A stretch of DNA of 64,000 bases from Sphingobacterium multivorum (GTDB lineage Bacteria > Bacteroidota > Bacteroidia > Sphingobacteriales > Sphingobacteriaceae). The translations under genes and the position numbers were made by a program. The DNA lies in contig NZ_UAUU01000009.1 of assembly GCF_900457465.1 (NCBI RefSeq), positions 310,001 through 374,000 on the forward strand, given 5' to 3'. Shown in pieces: positions 38,264 through 48,280 of the stretch (positions are counted from its first letter, which is position 1; every line of letters starts with the position of its first letter). The notes beneath the pieces were generated by a model. It had not been told where the DNA came from, made no database searches, and saw only the letters and a program-made list of their open reading frames with translations.

Positions 38264-39526
38264 ATGAGCACATTTGAGATCAACAACATAAGTGATTTTT
38301 CGGTATCCGAAAGATTTCAACGCTATGTACAGATTGACACACAATCTGATGCAAATTCACCAACATGTCCTTCTACAGAAAAGCAAAAGAACCTAGGAAA
38401 GTTACTTGTAACGGAGTTGCTGGCATTGGGTATTTCAGACGCGGCAATGGATGAAAATGGATATATTTACGCAACTATTCCATCCAATACCACAAAGCAA
38501 GTTCCCGTTATCTGTTTCTGTTCTCATATGGATACATCTCCGGACTCTTCTGGAAAAGATGTAAAACCACTGGTTCATGCTAACTATCAGGGCCAAGATC
38601 TTGTGCTTCCTGATGACAATAGTATTATCATCAAATATGCCGAACATCCCGATCTAGCCAATCAAATTGGCCATGATATCATTACAGCGAGTGGCACTAC
38701 TTTACTCGGTGCAGATGACAAAGCAGGTGTGGCCGAAATCATGGATGCTGCCCGTTTATTAATGAAACATCCTGAAATCAAACATGGTGACATCAAAATT
38801 CTTTTTACGCCAGATGAGGAGATTGGTAGAGGTGTTGATAAAGCAGATTTAAAACGTTTAGCAGCAGATTTCGCTTATACCATGGATGGTGAAAGAGCCG
38901 GAACCATCGAAGATGAAACATTTTCCGCAGATGGAGCTACATTAACTATTCATGGCGTATCGGTGCATCCAGGTTTTGCTAAAGGGAAGATGCAAAGCGC
39001 CATCAAAATCGCCAGTGCAATAATTGAGGCGCTACCGAAAGATAGGCTTTCACCTGAAAGCACCAACAAAAAAGACGGTTTCGTACATCCTGTTCATATC
39101 AGTGGATCTGTGGAAAAAGCAGAAATTCAATTTATCGTACGTGATCACGTTACGGCCAATCTCAAGAAACATGAAGATGAACTGGAAGGTATAGCAAAAT
39201 CAATCGTGGAGCAATATCCAAACTGTACTTATACTTTTGTTGTAAAAGAACAATACCGTAATATGAAAGAAGTGCTGGATCAGCATCCTGAAATTATGGA
39301 AATCGGGATGGAAGCCATCAACCGAGCAGGAATGGTAGCCGAAAGAAGAAGTATCCGTGGTGGAACAGATGGCTCCCGTCTTTCGTTTATGGGGCTGCCT
39401 TGTCCAAATATTTTTGCCGGAGGGCATGCTTTCCATGGAAAACAAGAGTGGGTAGCTGTACAAGATATGGAAAAAGCCGTCAAAACAATTTTGCATGTTG
39501 TATCTTTATGGGAAGAAAAAGCATAA
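38264..39526 (+). CDS. pepT: Peptidase T (tripeptide aminopeptidase)
   Basis: A 420-residue cytoplasmic zinc aminopeptidase of family M20B that removes the N-terminal residue of tripeptides. Metal ligands are visible: His88 and Asp90 in CSHMDTSPD, the bridging Asp in LLGADDKAGVAEI (about residue 151), the general-base Glu pair in FTPDEEIGRGVD (185-186), Asp in MDGERAGTIEDETF and a late His in AGGHAFHGKQEW. The dimerisation lid lies between about 210 and 320. The nitroreductase gene follows 17 bases downstream. Confidence 0.95.
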   Translation: MSTFEINNISDFSVSERFQRYVQIDTQSDANSPTCPSTEKQKNLGKLLVTELLALGISDAAMDENGYIYATIPSNTTKQVPVICFCSHMDTSPDSSGKDVKPLVHANYQGQDLVLPDDNSIIIKYAEHPDLANQIGHDIITASGTTLLGADDKAGVAEIMDAARLLMKHPEIKHGDIKILFTPDEEIGRGVDKADLKRLAADFAYTMDGERAGTIEDETFSADGATLTIHGVSVHPGFAKGKMQSAIKIASAIIEALPKDRLSPESTNKKDGFVHPVHISGSVEKAEIQFIVRDHVTANLKKHEDELEGIAKSIVEQYPNCTYTFVVKEQYRNMKEVLDQHPEIMEIGMEAINRAGMVAERRSIRGGTDGSRLSFMGLPCPNIFAGGHAFHGKQEWVAVQDMEKAVKTILHVVSLWEEKA

Positions 39527-39543
39527 AGGAAAAATAAATTATA

Positions 39544-40107
39544 ATGAAAAACGACGTATTAAAGGCAATACACTACAGAAGATCAGTATTTCAAGCTTCC
39601 TTCACTGAAGAAGAAGTCAGTAAAGAAGATATCTTGAGTATCTTGGAAGCGGCCAATGCTGCTCCAACACATAAAAGGACACAACCTTGGCGTTTTGTCA
39701 TCTTCCGCAAAGAGGGATTGGAACGTTTGGGCACGGAGTTATCACGGATTTACAAATCGGTAACACCAGCAGAGAAGTACACTGAAGCAACAGAAATAAC
39801 AATGGGCAAAAAAGCAACACAGTCAAACGTTGCGATCGCTATTGTTGTCAATTATACAGGTGAAGTTCCCGAATGGGAAGAATTGGCCTGTACAGCTGCA
39901 GCAGTTGAAAACATGTGGTTAGCTGCACACTCGCTAAGCATTGGTGGATACTGGGCGACTCCCGGTTTAATCAATCATTTGGGTGGTTTCTTAAATCTCG
40001 AAGAAAATCAAAAATGTATTGGTCTATTCTACTTAGGACACCATCAATCTGAGGCACGCGAACCTATCCGCACACCAATTGCAGATAAAATTCGTTGGGA
40101 AGAATAA
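39544..40107 (+). CDS. Nitroreductase family protein
   Basis: A 187-residue FMN-dependent oxidoreductase. N-terminal YRRSVFQASFTEEEVSKEDILSILEAANAAPTHKRTQPWRFVIF matches the flavin-binding start of the family (RRS, AP...QPW). The centre has VENMWLAAHSLSIGGYWATPG and the end LGHHQSEAREPIRTP. The natural substrate is unknown. It is probably in one operon with pepT, closed by the terminator at 40127. Confidence 0.92.
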   Translation: MKNDVLKAIHYRRSVFQASFTEEEVSKEDILSILEAANAAPTHKRTQPWRFVIFRKEGLERLGTELSRIYKSVTPAEKYTEATEITMGKKATQSNVAIAIVVNYTGEVPEWEELACTAAAVENMWLAAHSLSIGGYWATPGLINHLGGFLNLEENQKCIGLFYLGHHQSEAREPIRTPIADKIRWEE

Positions 40108-40126
40108 ATCTTCTCAACTTTATAAT

Positions 40127-40168
40127 AAACAGCGAGCGGCTTAGAGGTATCTGAGCCGCTCGCTGTTT
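40127..40168 (+). terminator. Rho-independent terminator after the pepT-nitroreductase pair
   Basis: A perfect 15-base stem AAACAGCGAGCGGCT / AGCCGCTCGCTGTTT with a 12-base loop. Confidence 0.85.
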
Positions 40169-40316
40169 ATAGGTTAATTAATTATGCATGACGGACCATC
40201 AAAACCCATTTTTATTAAATATTTCATAATGAGATCTTAACCATTTAACAATCTTGCAGAGATAATTTCGCAACATACTTGTGACAGACGCTAATCAACT
40301 AAAAAGTGAAATTATT

Positions 40317-43300
40317 ATGCAAAGAAACATCGTTTGGTTAATGGTATTAACCATTATTACATTTTTCCAAATTCCAACCAACAGTTGGGCTCAGGGTACC
40401 GAAGCGACGATTACAGGTCGGATCATAGACAACAATGGGCCTGTAAAAGGAACATCTGTATCGGTAAGGAATGAATCAACAGGATTTAAACAAACGACAC
40501 TGACCAACCAAAATGGTGTCTATACCTTTCAGCAATTACCTTTGGGTTCGCCATACAGCATCACAATCAACCACGTTGGCTATGCAGAACAAAAAAAGAC
40601 CGACTATAAATTGAGCTATGGTGACGAACTCAATGTGGATTTCACCTTATCGTCAGCTGAAAATAAATTGGATGAAGTTATCGTTCAGGGCACTGCGGCT
40701 GACCTAAAAAACAAGATCAAGACATTGGGTGCATCTACCGCCATTACGGCCAATGACCTCAAAAAAATGCCTGTAAATGGACGTAATTTTTCCTCTCTGA
40801 TTGATTTATCGCCTGTCAGCAGTGGTACAAATCTTGCTGGACAGCGCGCTTCATCGACCAATTTTACGGTAGACGGAATGAATTCACGCAGTACAGTGGC
40901 CGGTGGAAATAGCGGCGGAGCTTATTCAATCTCTATGGAAGCCATTCGAGAGTTCAAAGTAGTGACCAATGACTACGATGTCACATTCGGTCGCAGCGGA
41001 GGGGGCAGCATTACCACCGTAACCAAATCCGGTACAAATACGTTAACTGGAAGTGCATTTACTTTTGCCCGGGCAGGTTGGCTTTCGAGTAAGTACAACC
41101 TCAATGGAACAGCCCGAAAACAAAAATTCTCCACCTATCAATATGGATTCTCACTTGGAGGTCCAATCATAAAAGACAAAGCTCACTTCTTTGTAACTTG
41201 GGACCGTCAGATGGACACCCGTCCTCTTCAGATCGCAGACATTCAAACAACGGAGGACATTGCACGGTACAAAGTAACGCAGGCTACATTAGATGAGTTT
41301 ACCCGCATTGCTGTAGGTAAATATGGCGCAAGTGCCGATCGCCTGTTTGGTTCCTTTGACAAGAAGAAAAAGACCGACGCGGCCTTCGCCCGCATTGATT
41401 GGCAATTGAACGATAAAAACTTATTGACTATTCGGAACAACTTTGTCTACGACATGGACAATCAACAAGAGGGAGACAATACAGGCATCAATGCTTTTGA
41501 ATCCTACACTAACAGAAGGTATATTAACAACAGCCTCATGGCCTCCTTGCGCACGTCGATCAGTTCCAAATTGACCAACGATTTGAAGGTGCAACATTTT
41601 TATGAGCGTTCTGAAGCACAGCACAATGTAGCTGGATTTGATCAGTCACACAGTATTCCACGTGCGATCGTTGAATCTGTTCAATCGGTGGACGGCACAA
41701 ATAAATATACCAATTCAATACAGCTTGGTGGTCAGCGTTATGCACCAGAATGGTTCAACGGAAATATGTTACAACTGGTCAACAACCTCTATTATAACAC
41801 AGATAAAATCAAATATACCTTCGGTGCAGATGTCATGTATACGAACATGGATTTCCGCTACGGCAGCGAAATGAATGGTCGTTTCTATTTTACTGGTCTA
41901 CAAAATTTCGATAACCTGACTCCTTATCGCTATGCCCGTGATGTATATATGACTGACAAAGAAAACACCTTGGTCAACAATCTAGCTGTAGGTCTCTATG
42001 GACAGATGGAAGCTAAAATCGCTAGGGGTCTTGATGTTGTCGGCGGCCTACGTCTGGACAATACGAAATACCTAAAGAAGGCTACATTCAACCAAACAGT
42101 CTATGACGAACTGGGCCTTTCAACCGATAATGGTATCAACACTTTTCAGATACAACCCGCGTGCAGTTCAACTGGATATCAATGAAGAAAAGAAAAATAT
42201 AATCCGTTTTGGCGCTGGTATATTCGGTTCGGCCCTCAACCCCTATTCTATGTTAAACAATATTGTTGTTTGATGGCTCACGCATTGCCGGTGTAGATAT
42301 TACTGACCCTACTTTAATTCCCAAACCAAATTTTGCAGGATATCGCCAAGACCCCGATACAGCTCCAGGGCGCGAACTGCTGGACAACCCGAAGATCGAA
42401 AAACTTGTTACCATCAATACCAATAGCAAGGATGTAAAAGTGCCAACTGTATATAAAGCGAATATTTCCATCAATCACTTTTCACACCTTCGCTACGCAT
42501 CGGTTTAAGCGCTTACGGAACCTGGGGGCGCAACAATTATATGTATGTAGATCGCAATATGGTGGAGGATCCTTACTTTAGGCTGACCGCCGAAGGTAAC
42601 CGTGGGGTGTATGTTCCGGCATCAAGCATCAATACGACAAATGGTGCCGCCAACTGGACCAATAGCCGTAAAACAAAACAAATAGGCCGCGTACTGGAAA
42701 TGAACATGAAGGAAAAAACAATTCTTATACGGTTGTGCTGGACGGAACTTATCGTTATTATAAAGACGGGCAGATAACCGTATCTTACACCTGGAACGAC
42801 ACAAAAGACAATACCTCCTACAACGGCAACGTCGCAAATTCCGCTACCCTTTCGCTGATGGTGAAAGATGATCCACGCGACTTGAGTACGATGACGTATT
42901 CGGACAATCAATTCCGCCATAAAGTTGTTTTTTATGGTACTATGCCATCGCTATGGGGTGTATCTATGGGTTTACGTTTTAGCGGAATTGCAGGAACGCG
43001 CTATTCCCTAGCGGTTAACGGGAATGTTAATGGTGATTTTGTAAATTCCAACGATCTTGCCTTCGTTTACAACCCCAGCAATAAAACACACCCGATTACA
43101 TCAAATCGGGCATTCAAGCCATTTGGATGATCCAAAGGCAGAACAGAGCATTAAAAAATACATCAATGGTAACCTCGACCGCATCGCCGAAAGAAACGGC
43201 GGCATCAACGGTTTTTACGGCGTATTTGACTTACATTTGGCTAAAAATCTAAAAGTTTACAAGAAACATGGCATTGAAGCTTCGATAGACATTTTCAATG

Positions 43301-43485
43301 TAGCCAACCTATTGAAAAAAACTTGGGGTGTAGGACACAATCTGGGTAAGCAAAATCTATATGCCATCAAAAGCTTTGATGCAACCAGTCAACAATATAT
43401 TTATAATATGAGTTCTGGTGTGGGAGTATCCAATTTAAATGGTAATCCTTATCAAGTACAATTAGGCCTGAGATATGCATTTTAA
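40317..43485 (+). pseudogene. Oar-like TonB-dependent receptor, broken by about six single-base indels
   Basis: Reassembled, this is a receptor of about 1,050 residues. The ATG at 40317 starts a signal peptide ending at NSWAQG. It has a carboxypeptidase-regulatory-like domain (TITGRIIDNNGPVKGTSVSV), a plug (MPVNGRNFSSLIDLSPVSSG) and a long barrel ending QVQLGLRYAF. The frame is intact to about 42156, then breaks near 42156 (CCC, one extra), 42268 (one extra), 42479 (TTTT, one missing), 42690-42725, 43083 (AAAA, one missing) and 43122 (TTT, one missing). Each break joins coherent protein sequence, and there are no other internal stops. The clustering in 1 kb suggests poor local sequence, though recent decay remains possible. 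The ligand is unknown. Confidence 0.85.
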
Positions 43486-43500
43486 GTAATTCAGACTATA

Positions 43501-43550
43501 AAAAAAAGCAGCGAGCCATTTCCTATGAAAGAAATGGCTCGCTGCTTTTT
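43501..43550. terminator. Bidirectional terminator between the Oar-like gene and the TonB-like gene
   Basis: A long perfect stem AAAAAGCAGCGAGCCATTTC with its complement, 8-base loop and T run. It serves both converging genes. Confidence 0.85.
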
Positions 43551-43557
43551 ATCACTA

Positions 43558-44265
43558 TTATTTTTTTTCGATTCCAAAACAATGCGGCGGTTTAATTACA
43601 ATTACTTGTGCCGAGTTCCGTTCCTCTTTGACGGGGAACACAATTTTCAGACGCCCTTTTGTTCCCTGCCATTTTGGCCCAAATTGCAGAAGTCGAACCG
43701 CTTCATCAACGAGAGCCTGATCGGGTTGTCCTTCAGCACTGATATGAGTAGGCACTCCATTTTTGTCGATTGTAAAATTGACAATAATTTCGCCTCCTCT
43801 TACAGATGTAACGGACTTCTGATTGAGGTACTGTTCAAAAATTTTCCATCCTTCACGCGGCGTTGCATCACCTCCATCCAACAATGGTTCAACAGACACC
43901 TTATTTTCAGGCTCGCTCAACTCTACATCCGTTGTACGCTCCGCTTTACCGCTAAAATGTTTAAAATAGAGCAAGGCCAATAAAGTCACAAAAAGTACCC
44001 CTGCGGTAGCACCTATCGCCAGACGCTGCCAAGTGAAATATTGGGCATGTCTTGTCGCAACGGTATCTTCTACACGACGATTGAGACGTTGCTGCAATAG
44101 ACTCAATTGTCGGGCATCCACACCATTTTGTAATCGATAACCATCGATAGCATCTTGTAAAAAGGGATCTTCCAATGCTTCCCGTTCCAGTTGAAACATG
44201 TCCTCCTTAGTCATCAAACCATGGATGTAATTATGAATCCGTGATAATTGATAATTATTTTCCAT
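43558..44265 (-). CDS. Membrane protein with anti-sigma-like N-terminus and TonB-type C-terminus
   Basis: A 235-residue protein. Residues 1-80 are a helical cytoplasmic region with the pattern YIHGLMTKEDMFQLEREALEDPFLQDAIDGY, common in Bacteroidota proteins next to ECF sigma genes. One membrane helix lies at about 84-102 (LAIGATAGVLFVTLLALLYF). The periplasmic end (GWKIFEQYLNQKS, GEIIVNFTIDKNGVPTHI, AVRLLQFGPKWQG, LKIVFPV) resembles the TonB C-terminal domain that contacts receptors. It overlaps the sigma gene by 11 bases. I read it as an anti-sigma/TonB-like hybrid that could couple outer-membrane contact to the sigma factor; this coupling is inference. Confidence 0.75.
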   Translation of the reverse strand: MENNYQLSRIHNYIHGLMTKEDMFQLEREALEDPFLQDAIDGYRLQNGVDARQLSLLQQRLNRRVEDTVATRHAQYFTWQRLAIGATAGVLFVTLLALLYFKHFSGKAERTTDVELSEPENKVSVEPLLDGGDATPREGWKIFEQYLNQKSVTSVRGGEIIVNFTIDKNGVPTHISAEGQPDQALVDEAVRLLQFGPKWQGTKGRLKIVFPVKEERNSAQVIVIKPPHCFGIEKK

Positions 44266-44803
44266 TTTCTTTCCTTTCCATACAGATTTTTAGATTGCGC
44301 TTTCCATTTTGAATAGCACTCTTGACCTTATTCAAGTCATATCCGGTCAAATCTGCAATATCTTTATAACATTTTTGCTCAAGATAGAATAAACGTACAC
44401 ATTCTTGTTGTTCGTGGTTTAAAGTCTGCATACATCCCTCCAGTTTCTCAAAGTCTTTTTCTTCCCATTTGACTTCACTGGTATCATTTAACTTTTGTTC
44501 ACTTTCGAACAAATTGTCTTCAATATCAACCTGTGTTGTCCGCTTATCTTTACGTAACTGCATCAGGCAATAATTTTTGCTGTAAACGTGTAACCAGCTC
44601 TTAAAATTATCGACTTCATATTGCCGAAGCTTCGTGATAAGTTCTTCAAATATCTGCATCACAGCATCCTGACTACGGTCGGGGTCTTGTAAATATTTAA
44701 AGCACACACCATAAAGCAAGGACATATAGGGCGAATATAGTTTCCCCAGCGTAGACAAGTCACCGCTTGTTTTATAGTGTTGTAAAAGCTCTTTTTCGTT
44801 CAT
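44255..44803 (-). CDS. ECF-type RNA polymerase sigma factor
   Basis: A 182-residue sigma-70 family protein starting at the ATG at 44803 (an in-frame GTG at 44818 is less likely). Region 2 is LYSPYMSLLYGVCFKYLQDPDRSQDAVMQIFEEL with FKSWLHVYSKNYCLMQLRK, and region 4 is EGCMQTLNHEQQECVRLFYLEQKCYKDIADLTGYDLNKVKSAIQNGKRNLK, a helix-turn-helix. A short acidic linker separates them. The next gene overlaps the 3' end and encodes its likely membrane partner. Confidence 0.92.
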   Translation of the reverse strand: MNEKELLQHYKTSGDLSTLGKLYSPYMSLLYGVCFKYLQDPDRSQDAVMQIFEELITKLRQYEVDNFKSWLHVYSKNYCLMQLRKDKRTTQVDIEDNLFESEQKLNDTSEVKWEEKDFEKLEGCMQTLNHEQQECVRLFYLEQKCYKDIADLTGYDLNKVKSAIQNGKRNLKICMERKENGK

Positions 44804-44885
44804 GCGCAAATCATTCACCTTAATGATGATTTAAGATACAAATTTCCATATATAAAAAAGGAGCTATTGAAAATTAGCGCAAAAC

Positions 44886-44920
44886 AAAAACCGTCCCCAT
44901 AACGAAATGGAGACGGTCGA
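44886..44920 (-). terminator. Terminator downstream of the TonB-dependent receptor
   Basis: On the minus strand the arms CCGTCTCCAT and ATGGGGACGG (one mismatch) are followed by TTTTTGTTTT. Confidence 0.75.
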
Positions 44921-44945
44921 TAAAAATATAATATGAATTACGGAT

Positions 44946-47543
44946 TTAATTTCCTTGTTTCCAATTGTATCGCAGTGTAACACCGTAAGTCCGCGGATCG
45001 GCAACTACTCCTGCATACTGTCCATAGCTTCCAGGTGCTGCCAGCAATTGTTCGTAGTAATCTTTATTGGTTAGATTTCTACTCCACACAAACACCGAAA
45101 TACCATTCGATCCCCTGAATCCTAGCCGAGCGTTCAATACCGAATAGGCATCAATGTTTAGGTACTGTGATGGTGAGGAACTGGATGAGAATTTAGACCG
45201 GTGAAATAGGTCTGCGCCCAAAAAGTAAGATCCATTAATTCCGATCAGCTTCCCACTTTTATTCGCTTCGCCACCCAAGGACCAGGACCATTTGGAAACA
45301 CCAGGAAGGACGCCACCAGAGATATCTTTAAAAGCTTGCGCTCCGCCAACCTCTTCTAAGGGAACAGGTGCGTTGGTAAATTTAACATATTTGGCATCAG
45401 TATAGGCCAATGCTCCATTCAATCGGAGAAAATGTCCGATGTTGATATTTCCATCCAATTCAACACCCTTTACACGTACCTTTTCGGCATTGGCCAGATA
45501 ACCACGGTTTACCCCAGGCTCTGGTGTCTGCACTTGCGTCTGATAGTCTTTGATATCCGTTTGGTAGACGGTCAGATTGAGGAGTGTATTGCGTGTTGGA
45601 TTCGTCTTCACACCAATTTCCTTATGACGGACAGCCTCCGGTTTTACTTCGGCGAGATTCAGCAGCACTGCTCCATTTGCTGTCGGCAATCCACCGACAT
45701 TGATACCGACTGGCTTATAGCTAATGGAATAAGTTGCATAAGCATTTATCTTCGGATTGAAGCGATATCTTGCCGAGAGCTGGCCTGAAAAATTATCGGC
45801 ATCAGCATTGACATCAAAAGTCTGGTTTGTATACACACCATTCTTTAAGGCAAGCAATGCGGGGTCTGATGTCTGCAAGCCGCCATAGGTCTGTCTATCG
45901 TAGTTTGCAACCTTTTTATCGTAGTTGTAGCGCAGCCCTGGGAGGATATGTAATTTTGGCGTTACAGCCCAATCAATCTGTGTATAGGCTGCCAAGCTTG
46001 TGCTTTTAATCCCGTAAACGGTCTTGATTCCAAAATTATCAAATAATCCCGGTGTCTGCCACAAAGCACTGGTAGAGCTTTTTTGAAAACGCCAAAAGGC
46101 AGATCCTGTTTCTTCGGTATGTACAGGGTCTGTGCCCAGATCCTGCCAAAGACCAAATAAACCAACAACCCCGCTGACCTTTTCACTGATTTTACCAGAG
46201 TATCTGAACTCCTGTGACCACTGGTTATGGACGGAATTACCTGCTGAAACGGTGTATACCGGAAGTCCTAAATAATCGCGGTCATTGAGCGGAGCCCATG
46301 TCCATGTCCGCCACGCAGAAGTTGAGGTCAGTGTCCCTTCTCCAATCTTGATATCGGCATTCAATGCGACCCCACCCAATTTATTATCAGCTTTGGATTG
46401 CGTATCCAAATCTATCTTACGCTCGAAGGCACTTTTATAAGGCAACTCGTAGCCCAGATCTTTAATAATTGCATCAAATTGTCTGTAGTCCGCACGCTGT
46501 GTTTTTACAACTCCGGCAACCGCCCAGCCGTAACCATCGGGTTTTTGTGATGACACATCACCCGAAAGCACCAGTTTGATATTCTCGGTTGGGGTAAACA
46601 GCAATTGCCCTCTAAAGCCCAGGTTGTTAATATCATTGATCTTCCTATTGGTATGTACATTAAACAAATTTCCATCCCGTTGTGTGCCAGAAAAAGAGGC
46701 TCTCGCAGCCAGGTTTTTGGCCAATGGCCCTGAGATTGATGTCTTCGCCTGAATAAAACCTTGGTTTCCGTAGCTGACTTCTACATTGGCCTCTGGTGTG
46801 AATTGTGGTAAACGTGAGGTTATATTAAATGCACCTGCTGTTGTATTCTTTCCAAAGAGTGTACCTTGAGGTCCACGCAGCACCTCTATCTGGTCGATAT
46901 CAATAAAGTCCAGCCAAGTCGCGGCAGGGCGGGCGATATATACACCATCAAGATAAAATCCTACACCCGGATCGATCCCATCATTGGTGAGCCCATAAGT
47001 AGAGCCCAGCCCCCGGATATTAAGCGTCGTATTACGTGCATTCGATGCATATAACTGAACTGTAGGTACAAGCTCTTTTAGTCGATTGACATTAAATGCC
47101 CCTGCATCCTCCAATGCAGCGCCACGAATAATCGATACGGGAATCGGAACATCCTGTAACTGCTCCTTACGACGGCGTGCGGTGACCACTACTTGATCCA
47201 ATGCTTCCAATCGTGGGGTAAGTTCAATCACTGCCGGAGAATGGTCCACCACGATATGACGGGTTTGATAACCAACAATGGATACGACCAATGAAAATGG
47301 CAATTTTTGTCCAGTTACAAACTGGAAAACACCTTTACTGTCGGTTTTCACCTGGTGTGTAACGGCTTCCAGCTGAACCGTTACTCCCTGTAATGGTTCT
47401 TTTGTTACGGCGTCAATTACGGTACCTGTTAATGAGGCATTTATAATAGGTTTAGGATTTTCTACTTGCGCATAGCTGTGGTAAGAACCCGTTAAAAGCA
47501 AGCTAAAAACGACGCTAATTCGAAAAATAGCATTTTTTTTCAT
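44946..47543 (-). CDS. TonB-dependent receptor with CarboxypepD_reg domain
   Basis: An 865-residue outer-membrane receptor. The ATG at 47543 gives a signal MKKNAIFRISVVFSLLLTGSYHSYAQ. Residues ~28-110 form a beta-sandwich domain (SLTGTVIDAVTKEPLQGVTVQL). A TonB box-like EALDQVVVTARRR precedes the plug (LQDVPIPVSIIRGAALEDAG, LNIRGLGSTYG, VEVLRGPQGTLFGKNTTAGAFNI in the form QIEVLRGPQGTLFGK). The barrel ends with RTYGVTLRYNW, a terminal aromatic region. The plug resembles FecA/BtuB-like receptors of the FyuA group, but the ligand (siderophore or other) cannot be deduced. A small open frame with a strong hairpin lies in its 5' leader. Confidence 0.93.
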   Translation of the reverse strand: MKKNAIFRISVVFSLLLTGSYHSYAQVENPKPIINASLTGTVIDAVTKEPLQGVTVQLEAVTHQVKTDSKGVFQFVTGQKLPFSLVVSIVGYQTRHIVVDHSPAVIELTPRLEALDQVVVTARRRKEQLQDVPIPVSIIRGAALEDAGAFNVNRLKELVPTVQLYASNARNTTLNIRGLGSTYGLTNDGIDPGVGFYLDGVYIARPAATWLDFIDIDQIEVLRGPQGTLFGKNTTAGAFNITSRLPQFTPEANVEVSYGNQGFIQAKTSISGPLAKNLAARASFSGTQRDGNLFNVHTNRKINDINNLGFRGQLLFTPTENIKLVLSGDVSSQKPDGYGWAVAGVVKTQRADYRQFDAIIKDLGYELPYKSAFERKIDLDTQSKADNKLGGVALNADIKIGEGTLTSTSAWRTWTWAPLNDRDYLGLPVYTVSAGNSVHNQWSQEFRYSGKISEKVSGVVGLFGLWQDLGTDPVHTEETGSAFWRFQKSSTSALWQTPGLFDNFGIKTVYGIKSTSLAAYTQIDWAVTPKLHILPGLRYNYDKKVANYDRQTYGGLQTSDPALLALKNGVYTNQTFDVNADADNFSGQLSARYRFNPKINAYATYSISYKPVGINVGGLPTANGAVLLNLAEVKPEAVRHKEIGVKTNPTRNTLLNLTVYQTDIKDYQTQVQTPEPGVNRGYLANAEKVRVKGVELDGNINIGHFLRLNGALAYTDAKYVKFTNAPVPLEEVGGAQAFKDISGGVLPGVSKWSWSLGGEANKSGKLIGINGSYFLGADLFHRSKFSSSSSPSQYLNIDAYSVLNARLGFRGSNGISVFVWSRNLTNKDYYEQLLAAPGSYGQYAGVVADPRTYGVTLRYNWKQGN

Positions 47544-47607
47544 AAATTTATTCAGTTTAATGGTGAATCTAAACAAGTGCCAACGCCAATCGATACTTGC
47601 TTCATTG

Positions 47608-47739
47608 TTAAAACTTTGTGAAAGGGAAGCCTCGGCTTCCCTTTTCTAATATAAGAGAGTGTAAGAGAGAAATTTTAACAACAGCTCCTTCTACCGAAGC
47701 AACCAATAAACTTGTTTTTGGAGAGTAATTTTGTTTCAT
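47608..47739 (-). CDS. Possible 43-residue leader peptide upstream of the TonB receptor
   Basis: A short frame from ATG at 47739 to TAA at 47608, encoding MKQNYSPKTSLLVASVEGA and a further 24 residues. Its stop lies 64 bases before the receptor start. Codons near its end overlap an 11-base perfect hairpin, an arrangement typical of attenuation leaders. There is no homology evidence and the composition is not decisive, so this is a tentative call. Confidence 0.25.
   Translation of the reverse strand: MKQNYSPKTSLLVASVEGAVVKISLLHSLILEKGSRGFPFTKF
47621..47644. promoter_or_regulatory. Perfect 11-base hairpin in the receptor leader
   Basis: AAAGGGAAGCC and GGCTTCCCTTT are separated by two bases. 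On the minus strand it could act as an attenuator for the receptor gene; on the plus strand it is followed by TTTTC. The remainder of 47740-48201 is AT-rich and shows nothing else. Confidence 0.45.
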
Positions 47740-48201
47740 TCTTTTTATCTTGTTATTTTCTTTTATTTCCTGCTGCATAAACGAATCAGTATATGCACTT
47801 ATCAGGCGGCAATTTCAAACAACTTTCATCACATTTCTTTGTTATAAAATCAATTTCATGGCTAGTTCGATTCATAATCAAGTCAGTCCTTTTTGCTCGC
47901 CTTCCTATTTACCTGTAAATCAGATAACGATACAAATATATAAATATTTTTTAAAAGACTACTAATTTGATAGATTTAATGATATTTTTTTTTCAAAAAG
48001 CCATTAAACCTTAATTTTAAGACACTTAAAGCAAATAAAAAGCGGCTCAAATTTCTTTCAGCATGAAAAAAATCGCGAAGGCAACCATCCTAATCACCAA
48101 CTACCCAGCGAAAATCAAGAAGCAAGCGATTGTATAAAAAACGAAGATCTGTGCTACGAATCAGAAAAAAATTCACGCATAAACCCTTGATGAAAAAGCA
48201 T

Positions 48202-48232
48202 AAAAAAGGCCGTCCTAGTTAGACGGCCATCT
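48202..48232 (-). terminator. Terminator after the YeiH-type exporter gene
   Basis: Arms GGCCGTC and GACGGCC with a 7-base loop; on the minus strand the hairpin is followed by a T6 run. Confidence 0.8.
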
Positions 48233-48280
48233 TTACAGTCATATTTTAACGATCTATTTCACCTTGAAACACTTACCGTC

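Noticed and set aside
43525..43983. 152-codon plus-strand frame opposite the TonB-like gene
   Set aside because: It starts inside the bidirectional terminator and overlaps a gene with clear domains on the minus strand.
47580..47760. Riboswitch (SAM, cobalamin or TPP) in the TonB receptor leader
   Set aside because: The single strong hairpin is present but none of the conserved core motifs of these riboswitches could be found.
48063..48137. 24-codon plus-strand frame MKKIAKATILITNYPAKIKK in the YeiH downstream region
   Set aside because: Very short, basic composition expected by chance in A-rich DNA, no promoter and no neighbour logic.
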